Assembly (NCBI GenBank): GCA_049115495.1
Contig: JAGDZV010000008.1
Location: 62,001 to 126,000, forward strand
DNA length: 64,000 nt
Direction: 5' to 3'
Source of the DNA: JACPUW01 sp049115495
GTDB lineage: Bacteria > Bacteroidota > Bacteroidia > CAILMK01 > JACPUW01
Shown: positions 17,324-26,867 of the stretch, one piece after another
Position numbering within the stretch: position 1 is the first letter of the stretch
Layout: each line of letters begins with the position of its first letter
Notes under the pieces: model-generated
The model's input: only the letters and a program-made list of their open reading frames with translations
Told to the model about the DNA's origin: nothing
The model's database searches: none
Translations under genes and position numbers: made by a program

Positions 17324-18223
17324 GTGAAAAAAGCTACTGTATTTCTCATTGCTATACTAAGCGGGCTGGCTTCTTTAGCTCATGGAATTGATGGTTGTGG
17401 GAGCGCTCAAATCAATGCCGGGCTTGGACAAATAGGACGATTAAACTATTTCGGAGTTAATTATGGCCTTGTTTTCAATAGTTTTTCATCTCAAAATATA
17501 TGGGGACAAAAAATTACTGAGAAATATAATACTCACAATGTAAATCTTGGTGGTCGCTTGTTTTTAACCAACTGGATGGCGATTAAGTTCAACACGGTTT
17601 ATAACTACAGTATTATTGATACTGAAGGCGATTTGCTCACTCAATCAGGCTTAGGAGATTCAAGGTTTATGTTCGAGTTTCCGATAATAAACAACGGTGA
17701 AGGCAATCTAAAATCCTATATCGCTTTAGGTGCAGGTGTTGAAACTCCTACTGGTAAAAGCAGCAATAACATTCATTTAAAGTCTTTTTCTATAGGTAGT
17801 GGAAGCTGGGATTTCCCAATAAATATTCAAGGAATCATTAGAAATGATAAAAAAGCTTTAGCGTTTTCAGCTGAATATCAATTAAACAGCTTTAATCAAA
17901 ATTATTACAAGTTTGGAAATCAATTCACTCTTGCAATAAGTGGAATTAAAAAGATAGAACTACCTGCCATAAAAATGAATTTTTCTTTAGGAATGCAATT
18001 CTTAAATTTTGGTGGTGATATTTATGAAGATGAATATTACTATAACGCTTATTCAAATGAGTTTACTGCTTTGATGATTAATGCAATGACACAGCTAAGT
18101 TTTGAAACAACCACTTTTCAACTGGGATACAATCTACCTGCTTATCTTATTTCAGAAAGTGCTTCAGATATTACCATACACTGGTTGAGTATTGGAGTTT
18201 TTAAAACCCTAAACAAAGGATAA
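17324..18223 (+). CDS. hypothetical outer-membrane beta-barrel protein
   Basis: 299 residues, no named family recognised. A signal peptide (MKKATVFLIAILSGLASLAHG) is followed by many alternating strands with aromatic girdles (RLNYFGVNYGLVFNSF, FMFEFPIINNGEGNLKSYIALGAGVETPTGK). The 'GxGVETPTGKS' segment resembles Bacteroidota transporter-like barrels annotated as phenol/alkane-transport-like. It ends HWLSIGVFKTL. It stands alone between the hppA terminator and the convergent ATPase gene. Confidence 0.7.
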   Translation: MKKATVFLIAILSGLASLAHGIDGCGSAQINAGLGQIGRLNYFGVNYGLVFNSFSSQNIWGQKITEKYNTHNVNLGGRLFLTNWMAIKFNTVYNYSIIDTEGDLLTQSGLGDSRFMFEFPIINNGEGNLKSYIALGAGVETPTGKSSNNIHLKSFSIGSGSWDFPINIQGIIRNDKKALAFSAEYQLNSFNQNYYKFGNQFTLAISGIKKIELPAIKMNFSLGMQFLNFGGDIYEDEYYYNAYSNEFTALMINAMTQLSFETTTFQLGYNLPAYLISESASDITIHWLSIGVFKTLNKG

Positions 18224-18249
18224 AAACGTATTATTTCACCAAAATCAAC

Positions 18250-18273
18250 TATAGAAGATTATGGTCTTCTATA
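18250..18273. terminator. hairpin between convergent genes
   Basis: TATAGAAGA (18250-18258) and TCTTCTATA (18265-18273) form a perfect 9-bp stem with loop TTATGG, 27 bp after the barrel gene and 80 bp after the ATPase stop. No T-run follows on either strand, so termination is only likely, not certain. Confidence 0.45.
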
Positions 18274-18352
18274 AATTTATCAAAAATTCACTAGAAAATT
18301 TCCAATACTGATCGTGTCCTGAGTCAATTGGCCTATCATTTTTAGCCAACAT

Positions 18353-19576
18353 TTAGTACAAGAATCCAAAGAGCCAAAGTGGAATTCTATTCCCCGAAGA
18401 GTATTTTACCTCATCTATTACCACATATGAATTAGGCACACCTGCTACTTGATTAAAGCCTTTGTTAGGACCTCCTATTTCAAAAAAGTAGGTATTATCA
18501 ACCACAAAATCTGTAATCTTAGGAATATTGATTGAATGTGCTGCACTTATTTGGCTTGCAAAAAATGCTTCTCTGCTAGCGCCTTTGCTAATTTCGCCAT
18601 AAGACAGCGCATGCATAATATTTGGATTATGTAAAAATATTTTGTCAGGCTTTGTCAGGTGGCTATCACTTTTATTCGGTGATTTTAAGGCATGGATAAT
18701 TTGAGCCCGGTCTAGGTAGTCAATAAATTCAAGCAACACATTTCTGCTCGCTTCGATCTGACTGCTAAGCTTGGTAATATTGGGGGTAAACGGTCCTGAG
18801 CCCGAGATAAAGTGCATGAGCCTTCTTAGCTTGTGCACCGACTTGTAATCCATTTTCACAGTATTTGGCAAGTCATTTTCAATTACCATATTTATTATGG
18901 ATAAGAGTTGAGCGTGGTACTTTCTCTTGACCCCTTTATAGAAGGGATAAGCGCCTTGTTTTTCATACTTCTTAAACTCCTTAAGCACATCAATTCCGTC
19001 TGAGATTTCAAGCGAAATTTCTTTATGAGCATCAAGTATTTCTTCTAATGCGTATGCCTTAAAACCTTGCTTGTGCTCAAAAGCAAGATACTCTCTAAAT
19101 GATAGTTCGGGCAAATTATACAGCACCGCGCGTCGGCTTAGGTCACTCTCTCCTTTGTAAATATCAAGAATTGAAGAACCTGAAAAAACGACATTTACCT
19201 CAGGGTTGCTATCATAGATTAGTTTCAGGTCTTTAGACCAACGCGGATACCTGTGAACTTCATCAAAATAGAAGTTAGTGTATCCTTCGGTAAACAAAAC
19301 TTCTACAAGATCAAGTAGCTTTATTTCTTCAAACAAATACTCATCAAGTGAAACATAAAGTGCAGGTTTTCCTTCAGGAAAAGTAGAAATCATGTGTTGC
19401 AAAATCATTGTAGTTTTTCCAACTCCTCTACCGCCTGTTACACCAATTAACCTATCACCCCAATCAATAAAATCTTTTAAATATCTAACAAAATCTAACG
19501 ATGTATTCCTGTATATCCTTTCGTTTACAACATGAATCCTATCTAGATGACTTTTAATATTGTCATTCATAATCAA
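18353..19576 (-). CDS. AAA ATPase with DUF4143 domain
   Basis: A 407-residue P-loop protein of the AAA_14/DUF4143 family. Walker A is GGRGVGKT (48-55), Walker B is NFYFDEVH (about 97-104), and GSSILDIYKGESDLSRRAVLYNLPELSFREYL is the family's sensor/arginine segment. The C-terminal DUF4143 part (about 200-407) contains DYLDRAQIIHALKSP and a nuclease-like ending around FFEIGGPNKGFNQVAG and VVIDEVKY. The function of this family is not established. It is monocistronic. Its upstream region is a repeated operator-like array (19615-19818). The first ATG (19576) and the third codon (19570) are both possible starts. Confidence 0.88.
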   Translation of the reverse strand: MIMNDNIKSHLDRIHVVNERIYRNTSLDFVRYLKDFIDWGDRLIGVTGGRGVGKTTMILQHMISTFPEGKPALYVSLDEYLFEEIKLLDLVEVLFTEGYTNFYFDEVHRYPRWSKDLKLIYDSNPEVNVVFSGSSILDIYKGESDLSRRAVLYNLPELSFREYLAFEHKQGFKAYALEEILDAHKEISLEISDGIDVLKEFKKYEKQGAYPFYKGVKRKYHAQLLSIINMVIENDLPNTVKMDYKSVHKLRRLMHFISGSGPFTPNITKLSSQIEASRNVLLEFIDYLDRAQIIHALKSPNKSDSHLTKPDKIFLHNPNIMHALSYGEISKGASREAFFASQISAAHSINIPKITDFVVDNTYFFEIGGPNKGFNQVAGVPNSYVVIDEVKYSSGNRIPLWLFGFLY

Positions 19577-19614
19577 TAATTTAAATTACAAAATACGCTA
19601 ACTTTTGTTTTTTT

Positions 19615-19818
19615 CAAACAACGTTTTTTCATTTTGTTGTTTGTATTAAACAATATATTCTTTTGCTATTTTTAAACAGCAATATTAACTTTCTGTATTT
19701 CCTATACAACACCTTCAATTTTTATTTTTCACAAACAACAACTTTTCATTTTGTCATCTACAGTAAACACAATGCATTATTGTTGTTTCCTAACAACGTT
19801 TCAACATTTTGTTGTTTA
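19615..19818. repeat. four degenerate about-58-bp direct repeats with inverted-repeat core
   Basis: AACAAC or AACAGC begins at 19617, 19675, 19734 and 19792, a spacing of 58, 59 and 58 bp. In the best units a 13-bp spacer is followed by the reverse complement: CAAACAAC (19615-19622) with GTTGTTTG (19636-19643), and AACAAC (19792-19797) with GTTGTT (19811-19816). Units two and three keep the left arm and a decayed right arm. The array fills much of the 362-bp gap between the divergent ATPase and BNR-protein genes and looks like multiple binding sites for a dimeric protein. No small ORF in the gap is convincing. Confidence 0.7.
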
Positions 19819-19938
19819 CAATTAACAATAGCAATCAATAGCATAAATATGATTGCATTTAAAGAAAGCTTTAAGTAAACTTTCAAAACAAAATCAAGCC
19901 TTCTATATTTATTACTTTGCACTGGCAAAATCTAAAAT

Positions 19939-22900
19939 ATGAAGCTTCGATTTATTCTCACTCTTTTTGCACTTAGTACCTCCCTATTTTCATTTGCTCA
20001 AGACAACTATTTAGATCAATTTAAAAATCTAAAAGCAAGAAGTATTGGTCCAGCTGGAATGAGTGGGCGTGTTACTTCAATTGACGTTGTTGAAAAACAG
20101 CCCCAAAACATTGTTGTGGGAACAGCATCTGGTGGCGTTTGGCAATCAAAAGATGGAGGTGTACAGTGGAGTCCGATATTTGATAAACAAGCAACTCAAA
20201 ACATTGGTGCTGTTAAAATCCAACAAAGCAACCCCGATGTTATTTGGGCAGGTACTGGTGAAGGAAACCCGAGGAATTCGCAATCAAGCGGTGGTGGTTT
20301 ATACAAATCGATTAATGGTGGTAAAACGTGGAAGCTCATGGGGCTTGAAAACACTATCACTATTCACAGAATTATTGTTCACAGAGATAATCCTAATATT
20401 GTTTGGGTTGGCGCAACGGGTTCGGCTTGGGGCGATAATACAGAGCGCGGCGTGTTTAAAACTAAAGATGGTGGTAAAACATGGCGAAAAGTACTTTATG
20501 TTGACCAAAGAACTGGTTGTGCTGATTTAATTGTAGACCCTAGTAATCCCAACAAGCTTTTTGCAAGTATGTGGGAATACCGAAGAGAACCCTGGTTTTT
20601 TACTAGCGGTGGACCTGGCTCTGGGCTTTATGTAAGCTTTGACGGTGGTGAAACATGGAAAAAAAGAAACGAAAACCATGGTTTGCCCAAAGGTGAATAC
20701 GGCAGAATTGGGTTAACGCTTTGTCATTCTAAACCCAATGTAGTTTACGCGCTTGTTGAGTCTAAAAAACTTGGTTTGTACCGATCTGATGATGGCGGCT
20801 TTTCTTGGAAACTTCAATCAGATAAAAATGTAGGTAACAGGCCTTTTTATTATGCAGACATTTATGTTGATCCAATAAATGAAAATCGCATTTACAACTT
20901 ATGGAGTTATGTTTCTTTGAGTGAAGATGGTGGCAAAACATTTAAAACCATTTTAGATTATGGTAAAGGAATTCATCCAGATCATCATTCTTTTTGGGTA
21001 CATCCTAATAACCCCAATTACTTAATTGAAGGTAATGATGGTGGCTTAAATATTTCAAGAGATAGAGGAAATAATTGGCGATTTGTAGAGAACCTTCCTG
21101 TTGGTCAATTTTATCATGTAAACCACGATTTGGACGTGCCATACAACGTTTATGGAGGTATGCAAGACAATGGCTCTTGGATAGGTCCATCTCGGGTATT
21201 AAAAGCTGGTGGAATAAGAAATAATGACTTTTCTGAACTCTATTTTGGTGATGGATTTGATGTAGTACCTATAACAGATAACAGCCGCTATGGATATGCC
21301 ATGAGTCAAGGAGGCAATGTGGTTAAGTATGACAGATTAACGGGAAAAAATGTAAATATCAAGCCTGTTCATCCAGATGGAATAAAGCTTAGGTTTAATT
21401 GGAATGCCGCTATTGCCATTGATCCTTTTGATTCAAAGTCAGTGTACTTCGGAAGTCAGTTTGTGCACTATAGTAATGATATGGGTAACTCTTGGAAAAT
21501 CATTTCTCCTGATTTAACCACTAATGATCCTGAAAAGCAAAAACAAGCTACCAGCGGCGGTCTAACTATAGATGCCACCCAGGCCGAGAATTACACCAAC
21601 ATATTATGCATTGCCCCAAGCCCAATTGAAAAACAAACGATTTGGGTAGGAACTGATGATGGCAACCTGCAGTTAACCAAAGACGGCGGTAAAACATGGA
21701 GTAATGTCTATTCCAGACTAAAAGGTGCTCCGCAAGGTGGCTGGATTCCACAAACTCATGTTTCAAAACACAACGCTGGTGAAGCTTTTGTAGTAATAAA
21801 CAATTACCGTAAAAACGATTGGGGTACTTATGTTTATCACACCAATGATTTCGGTAAAAAATGGAATAGATTAGCGCATAATGGTGAAGTGAAAGGTTAT
21901 GCCTTATCGTTTGTGCAAGACCCAGTAGTTCCAGAACTGTTTTTTTTGGGAACAGAGAATGGCCTTTGGATTAGTATTGACGCGGGTGAAACATGGGAAC
22001 AGTTTAAAAATGGCTTTCCTTCTGTTTCAACTATGGATATGAAAGTTCATCCTGTTACCAATGATTTAATTCTCGGAACATTTGGTCGTTCCATCTTCAT
22101 TATTGATGATATTAGTGCTCTACGTGCTTACGCGAAGGATCAAGATATTTTAAATGATGAGCTAAGAGTATTTGCAGCACCAAAGGCTTACATGTTCAGT
22201 ACAAAATCAGTTGATGGTGTTCGTTTTGTAGGTGACGCTCATTTTAGAGGAGAAAACAAAAGAAATGGAGCCCATTTTGACGTTTTTACCAAAGCACCTG
22301 ATAAAAAGAAAAAGGCTCATTTTATCATTCTTAATGAACTGGGCGACACAGTTAGGGATTACAAAACAGTGCTTGATACTGGAATAAATAGAATGTATTG
22401 GAGATATGAAACCAATGGGGTAAGATACCCTTCATACCAACCAAAGAAAAAAGATGATAACAAGCCCGGTGGAATGCGTGTTTCACCCGGAAAGTATACC
22501 TTAACTGTTGTTTACGAAGAGTTTACTTCAAGCACCACAATTGAAGTTTTACAAGACCCAAGGCTACCAGATTTTAATGAAGATAATTATGCAGCATGCC
22601 AGTCATTATTAAAAGAACATTACAAAACCATTAATACCGCTAAAGCAGGTTTTAATAGACTTAGAGATGCACAAGGTGTTATTAACCTTGTAAATAGCAT
22701 GATGATTAATGCTGAAGACAGCGCAAAAGCTGATATTGCCAAAGAAGGTAAGGCTTTGAACGATAGTATTAAATCACTTATGGCGCTTTATATGACACCT
22801 AAAGATTTTGTTGGTTATGATCATGTTACGGTAAGACTTAATGATCACTTAAGAAATACCACTGGATATATTCTTAATTCAGAAGGGGCACCAAGTCAAA

Positions 22901-23061
22901 TGGCCAAAGTCGCTGTAGAAAAAAGCAAATCAGAAACCGAAAAATTAATTAAAAAGATTAATAGCTTTTTTGAAAATGAATGGACAGCATATCAAGAATT
23001 GGTAAACAAAACGGACAACGAAATTTTCAAGAGCTACCAACCATTAAAGATTGAAGATTAA
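19939..23061 (+). CDS. secreted BNR/sortilin-like beta-propeller protein
   Basis: 1040 residues with a signal peptide (MKLRFILTLFALSTSLFSFAQ). At least eight Asp-box motifs of the S-x-D-G-G-x-T-W type are seen (SKDGGVQW, SINGGKTW, TKDGGKTW, SFDGGETW, SDDGGFSW, SEDGGKTF, TKDGGKTW, SIDAGETW), filling about residues 60-700 as one or two propellers. A beta-sandwich-like region (RMYWRYETNGVRYPSY...SPGKYTLTVVYEEF) and a helical C-terminus (about 880-1040) complete the protein. Such proteins are often annotated as glycosyl hydrolases, but no catalytic residues are evident, so no enzymatic function is claimed. Its stop overlaps the next small gene's ATG (TAATG). Confidence 0.85.
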   Translation: MKLRFILTLFALSTSLFSFAQDNYLDQFKNLKARSIGPAGMSGRVTSIDVVEKQPQNIVVGTASGGVWQSKDGGVQWSPIFDKQATQNIGAVKIQQSNPDVIWAGTGEGNPRNSQSSGGGLYKSINGGKTWKLMGLENTITIHRIIVHRDNPNIVWVGATGSAWGDNTERGVFKTKDGGKTWRKVLYVDQRTGCADLIVDPSNPNKLFASMWEYRREPWFFTSGGPGSGLYVSFDGGETWKKRNENHGLPKGEYGRIGLTLCHSKPNVVYALVESKKLGLYRSDDGGFSWKLQSDKNVGNRPFYYADIYVDPINENRIYNLWSYVSLSEDGGKTFKTILDYGKGIHPDHHSFWVHPNNPNYLIEGNDGGLNISRDRGNNWRFVENLPVGQFYHVNHDLDVPYNVYGGMQDNGSWIGPSRVLKAGGIRNNDFSELYFGDGFDVVPITDNSRYGYAMSQGGNVVKYDRLTGKNVNIKPVHPDGIKLRFNWNAAIAIDPFDSKSVYFGSQFVHYSNDMGNSWKIISPDLTTNDPEKQKQATSGGLTIDATQAENYTNILCIAPSPIEKQTIWVGTDDGNLQLTKDGGKTWSNVYSRLKGAPQGGWIPQTHVSKHNAGEAFVVINNYRKNDWGTYVYHTNDFGKKWNRLAHNGEVKGYALSFVQDPVVPELFFLGTENGLWISIDAGETWEQFKNGFPSVSTMDMKVHPVTNDLILGTFGRSIFIIDDISALRAYAKDQDILNDELRVFAAPKAYMFSTKSVDGVRFVGDAHFRGENKRNGAHFDVFTKAPDKKKKAHFIILNELGDTVRDYKTVLDTGINRMYWRYETNGVRYPSYQPKKKDDNKPGGMRVSPGKYTLTVVYEEFTSSTTIEVLQDPRLPDFNEDNYAACQSLLKEHYKTINTAKAGFNRLRDAQGVINLVNSMMINAEDSAKADIAKEGKALNDSIKSLMALYMTPKDFVGYDHVTVRLNDHLRNTTGYILNSEGAPSQMAKVAVEKSKSETEKLIKKINSFFENEWTAYQELVNKTDNEIFKSYQPLKIED

Positions 23062-23234
23062 TGAATAAAGGAACCAAAAGAGCAATATTACTTGGTCTGT
23101 TGTTCGGTATTTGTATGGGCCTTTTCTTTGGCTTGCAAATGGATTTACTAGCTGGTTTATTATCAGGTGGATTTAGTGGATTGCTGTTTGGTGTATTCTT
23201 GTATTTCTTTTTTTACAAGAACCAACACAGTTAA
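23061..23234 (+). CDS. 57-residue membrane protein, coupled to the BNR protein
   Basis: The ATG at 23061 shares an A with the upstream TAA. The product begins MNKGTKRAILLGLLFGICMG and ends in YKNQHS. It contains two glycine-rich hydrophobic helices (about 8-24 and 29-51) with a basic N-terminus and is too short for most gene finders. The overlap (translational coupling) and consistent membrane-protein composition argue that it is real. Function unknown. Confidence 0.65.
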   Translation: MNKGTKRAILLGLLFGICMGLFFGLQMDLLAGLLSGGFSGLLFGVFLYFFFYKNQHS

Positions 23235-23268
23235 CACTTAAGAAATGTTCTAACTATAAGTTCGCAAT

Positions 23269-24042
23269 ATGGAGTTTGTAATTATTTCAATAGTTGCCTT
23301 TGCTACTGCCATTCTCACATTCTTCTCAGGCTTTGGATTAGGAACTATTCTTACACCGGTTTTTGCCATCTTCTTCCCTATTGACCAAGCCATTGCACTT
23401 ACGGGTGTAGTACACTTTGCAAATAACATTTTCAAGCTCTTTTTGGTAGGTAAAAGCGCTGATTTAAAAACAATATTAAGATTTGGTATTACCGCAGTAA
23501 TATTCGCTTTTATTGGCGCAAACATATTACTGTTAATCAGCGATTTACCACCCTGGTATATTTACAAAATTGGAGATCAAGAAAAAGTAATTTCACCAGT
23601 AAAACTAGTTATTGTGCTACTTTTAATATCGTTTTCATTAATGGACTTAATTCCGGTATTGAAGAAGCTAAAAATCAATTCAAAATGGTTACCAATTGGT
23701 GGGGCCTTAAGTGGTTTTTTTGGCGGTCTTTCTGGGCATCAAGGTGCATTACGTTCTGCCTTCTTAATCAAAGCGGGCTTAAATAAAGAAGCCTTTATAG
23801 GAACAGGAGTTGTAATTGGTTCTTTTATAGACTTTACACGATTAAGTGTTTACGCAATTAGGTTTAAATCAAGTGATCTAATTGATAATTTACCTATTGT
23901 AATAACAGCTACAATTGCAGCTATTGCCGGTGCATTTATTGGTAACAAAATTCTTAAGAAAATTACTCTTGTATTTATACAAACATTTGTAGCAATAGCG
24001 CTGATCATAATTTCAATTGCCTTAGGGGCAGGACTTATTTAA
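23269..24042 (+). CDS. TSUP (TauE/SafE) family permease
   Basis: A 257-residue inner-membrane protein with seven or eight helices in two repeats. The family signature appears in both halves: LTFFSGFGLGTILTPVFAIFFP near the N-terminus and GGALSGFFGGLSGHQGALRSAFLIKAGL around 140-170. These permeases export sulfite, sulfonates or other C/S organic anions. The substrate is not evident. It lies 34 bp after the 57-residue gene. Confidence 0.88.
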   Translation: MEFVIISIVAFATAILTFFSGFGLGTILTPVFAIFFPIDQAIALTGVVHFANNIFKLFLVGKSADLKTILRFGITAVIFAFIGANILLLISDLPPWYIYKIGDQEKVISPVKLVIVLLLISFSLMDLIPVLKKLKINSKWLPIGGALSGFFGGLSGHQGALRSAFLIKAGLNKEAFIGTGVVIGSFIDFTRLSVYAIRFKSSDLIDNLPIVITATIAAIAGAFIGNKILKKITLVFIQTFVAIALIIISIALGAGLI

Positions 24043-24094
24043 GAAACACTATTTGTTCTAAGTAAAATGACCTTTATTTGCGCAAAAGCGTAAT

Positions 24095-25321
24095 ATGAAG
24101 TCGGCCCTTTATACAAACATTAAGTCATTACTCCAAGTAAGAGAAAACGGTGAAAAACGGATTAATGGGCTTAAAATGAATGTGCTGCCAAACATTGAAA
24201 ATGCTTGGCTCTGGGTTGAAAATGGGAGAATTAAGGACTATGGCTCAATGGATAATATACCTGAAACAGGAATTGAGCCAACCAATTGCGATGGCTGTTT
24301 TGTCCTACCTTCTTTTGTTGATCCGCATACGCATTTGGTTTTTGCCAAAACCAGAGAAGAAGAATTTGAAATGCGCATAAAAGGTGCTGGTTACGAAGAA
24401 ATTGCTGCTGCTGGTGGTGGAATTCTTAATAGCGCAAAAAAGTTGACCAATATGAGTGAATCTGAGCTATATAATGCAGCAATGGCTCGTTTGGTTGAGG
24501 TAATGAAAACAGGTACTGGCGCTATTGAAATTAAAAGCGGTTACGGTTTGAGTGTTGAAGCTGAACTTAAAATGCTCAAGGTAATTAAAGCGTTAAAAGC
24601 TACATCACCCATCCCCATTAAAGCTACGTTTTTGGGGGCACATGCATTTCCTGCTGAGTATAAAGAAAATCACAAAGGCTACATTGATTTGATCATAAAC
24701 GAAATGCTTCCGGTAATTGCGAAAGAAGGCCTAGCAGATTACATTGATGCTTTTTGCGAGCGTGGCTATTATAATGTTGAAGAAACAGATCGAATAATGA
24801 AAGCGGGAATTGAACATGGTTTAAAACCTAAAATTCATATCAATCAATTCTCTACTTTTGGTGGTGTGCAAATGGCCGTTGCCAATAATGCGCTCAGTAT
24901 TGACCATTTAGAAGTGATGAACGATGATGATATTGAATCACTTAAAGGCTCAAGCACCATTCCAACCATTTTGCCCTCGTGCAGTTTCTTCCTTAGCATT
25001 GATTATGCTCCCGCAAGAAAGCTCATTGATGCCGACTTACCAGTTGCTTTAGCCACAGATTATAATCCAGGCTCCACACCAAGTGGTAACATTCCATTTG
25101 TATTGAGTTTGGCTTGTATTAAACAGAAAATGACCCCTGAAGAAGTAATTAATGCAAGTACGCTAAACGCCGCAGCAGCAATTGAGCTTGAAGATGAGTT
25201 GGGAAGTATTACACGTGGTAAACGAGCCAATTTGATCATAACCCTACCCATGCCTTCATTGGCCTACTGGATGTATTCTTTTGGAAAGGGCAATCAACTG
25301 ATTAAAAGTGTGGTGGTTTAA
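24095..25321 (+). CDS. hutI: imidazolonepropionase
   Basis: Amidohydrolase of histidine degradation, converting 4-imidazolone-5-propionate to N-formimino-L-glutamate. At 408 residues it has the usual family length. The metal site is seen in FVDPHTHLVFA (about 74-84), with the substrate-binding EEFEMRIKGAGYEEIAAAGGGI directly after, then FLGAHAFP, PKIHINQF, SIDHLEVM and ATDYNPGSTPSGN (metal Asp). The other hut genes (hutH, hutU, hutG) are absent from the window, so it is a detached pathway member. It is followed by a small membrane protein and an HDAC-like gene on the same strand. Confidence 0.95.
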   Translation: MKSALYTNIKSLLQVRENGEKRINGLKMNVLPNIENAWLWVENGRIKDYGSMDNIPETGIEPTNCDGCFVLPSFVDPHTHLVFAKTREEEFEMRIKGAGYEEIAAAGGGILNSAKKLTNMSESELYNAAMARLVEVMKTGTGAIEIKSGYGLSVEAELKMLKVIKALKATSPIPIKATFLGAHAFPAEYKENHKGYIDLIINEMLPVIAKEGLADYIDAFCERGYYNVEETDRIMKAGIEHGLKPKIHINQFSTFGGVQMAVANNALSIDHLEVMNDDDIESLKGSSTIPTILPSCSFFLSIDYAPARKLIDADLPVALATDYNPGSTPSGNIPFVLSLACIKQKMTPEEVINASTLNAAAAIELEDELGSITRGKRANLIITLPMPSLAYWMYSFGKGNQLIKSVVV

Positions 25322-25407
25322 AAGGTGTTATTAACATCTACTTATTAAAGAAAAAGAAACTCGAGCTTATGAAAACATACTTTCGTAAACGGTTTATTTA
25401 GGTATTA

Positions 25408-25926
25408 ATGAAGTATTTATTTTTATTCATTGTGGGTTGGCTCCCTTTTACCTTATTTGGGCAAGAAACCAAATTAGTGCTGCAAAAGTCAGACGGCGAA
25501 GTTGTAAAAAGCTTTACTGAGGGGGATATGATAACCTACAAACTAAAAAACAAAAGGGGGATTCGATCGGGTGATCTTGCCCATTTCTTAAACGATTCTC
25601 AGATTGTAATTGATGTAGATACAGTGCAAGTTGCCAATCTGCACCGAGTAGTGCATACACGACCAATTTTCACATCATATACCAAAATCGATAGAACTTG
25701 TCAAATTGTTTCAATTAGTATTCCTATTGCATTTATTGTAGGATACCCATTGAGCGTGTTTAATGAGAACAATAACTACTTCTTATACGCCTTCGCCTAT
25801 TCTGCAGGATTTTATGTTGGTGGAATCATAGTAAGAAAAGGGCTGCAAGGAGTAGCTCATTTAGTTTTCCATAGAGTTACAAATAAAATTGATAGTGATA
25901 AATTCTCTGTTAAATTCACAGAGTAG
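25408..25926 (+). CDS. hypothetical membrane-associated protein
   Basis: 172 residues, not recognised. A signal peptide (MKYLFLFIVGWLPFTLFGQ) precedes a beta-rich domain (TKLVLQKSDGEVVKSFTEGDMITYKLKNKR...GDLAHFLNDSQIVID) and two hydrophobic segments around 100-145. The N-terminal part resembles Bacteroidota periplasmic domains that follow a Gln-ending signal. It lies between hutI and the deacetylase gene, with a 35-bp gap to the latter. Confidence 0.65.
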   Translation: MKYLFLFIVGWLPFTLFGQETKLVLQKSDGEVVKSFTEGDMITYKLKNKRGIRSGDLAHFLNDSQIVIDVDTVQVANLHRVVHTRPIFTSYTKIDRTCQIVSISIPIAFIVGYPLSVFNENNNYFLYAFAYSAGFYVGGIIVRKGLQGVAHLVFHRVTNKIDSDKFSVKFTE

Positions 25927-25961
25927 AAACTTAATTGTGCGTCGAATGTTTCTCTGCTGAA

Positions 25962-26867
25962 ATGCTTCAAATTGCCTATTCAGAATACTATCATCATGTA
26001 TTGCCCTTAGGACATAGATTCCCAATGAGCAAGTACCCTTTTATTGTTCAGCAACTTTTAAGAGAAGGCACCATATCAAAAGAGAGTTTATTTGAGCCAG
26101 AAAAAGCAAGTCTTGAGTATATTGAACGCACACATTCATCAGACTATATTGCTAAACTAAAATCAGGAAAACTAGAAAGACAAGAAGAACGTAGAATTGG
26201 CTTCCCCTACTCTGTTCGTTTACTAGAAAGAGAGATTAACATTATGAATGGCACCGTGCAAGCAGCATCAAAGGCGCTTGATAATGGAGTTAGTTTCAAT
26301 ATAGCAGGTGGTACGCATCATGCTTATAAGGACCGAGGAGAAGGTTTCTGTATTTTTAATGACATCGCTGTAGCCAGTCACTTTTTACTTGAAAAATCGA
26401 ACGTTGAAAAAGTATTGGTGATTGACCTTGACGTGCATCAGGGAAACGGGACGGCAAGCATCTTCCAAAATGATGACCGAGTATTTACGTTCTCAATGCA
26501 TGGCGCTAAAAATTATCCATTTAAAAAAGAAGAAAGCGACTTAGATATTGGGTTGCCCAATTTTACAAGTGACGATGAATACTTAAGCCTGCTAGAACAA
26601 GCGCTTGATAGACTAATACCCATGTTTAGGCCCGACTTTATTTTTTATCAAAGTGGTGTTGACATTTTAGAAACGGATAAACTGGGTAAAATGAGTGTGA
26701 GTATGGAAGGCTGTAAAATGAGAGACAAAATGGTTTTAAAAGCGGCTTTTGATAATGACATTCCATTAACTGCCGTAATGGGTGGCGGCTATTCGCCTGA
26801 TATCAACCACATTGTTGAAGCGCATTGCAATACTTACAGATTGGCTAAGGAGATTTGGTTTGGATAG
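25962..26867 (+). CDS. histone deacetylase family protein (AcuC/acetoin-utilisation-like)
   Basis: A zinc-dependent deacetylase of the arginase/HDAC fold, 301 residues. The catalytic motifs are GGTHHAYKDRGEGFCIFNDIA (His-His pair and Phe pocket), VIDLDVHQGNG (zinc Asp and His), the second metal region around FIFYQSGVDILETDKLGKMS, and MGGGYSPD (the usual active-site Tyr). The ATG at 25962 is preferred over a TTG nine codons upstream. Bacterial members deacetylate small amines, polyamines or acetylated proteins; the substrate is unknown. It shares strand with hutI but is separated from it by about 640 bp and one gene. Confidence 0.9.
   Translation: MLQIAYSEYYHHVLPLGHRFPMSKYPFIVQQLLREGTISKESLFEPEKASLEYIERTHSSDYIAKLKSGKLERQEERRIGFPYSVRLLEREINIMNGTVQAASKALDNGVSFNIAGGTHHAYKDRGEGFCIFNDIAVASHFLLEKSNVEKVLVIDLDVHQGNGTASIFQNDDRVFTFSMHGAKNYPFKKEESDLDIGLPNFTSDDEYLSLLEQALDRLIPMFRPDFIFYQSGVDILETDKLGKMSVSMEGCKMRDKMVLKAAFDNDIPLTAVMGGGYSPDINHIVEAHCNTYRLAKEIWFG

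Noticed and set aside
19663..19878. Short plus-strand open frame in the ATPase upstream region
   Set aside because: Phe/Asn-rich product of the AT-rich repeat array, without a ribosome binding site.
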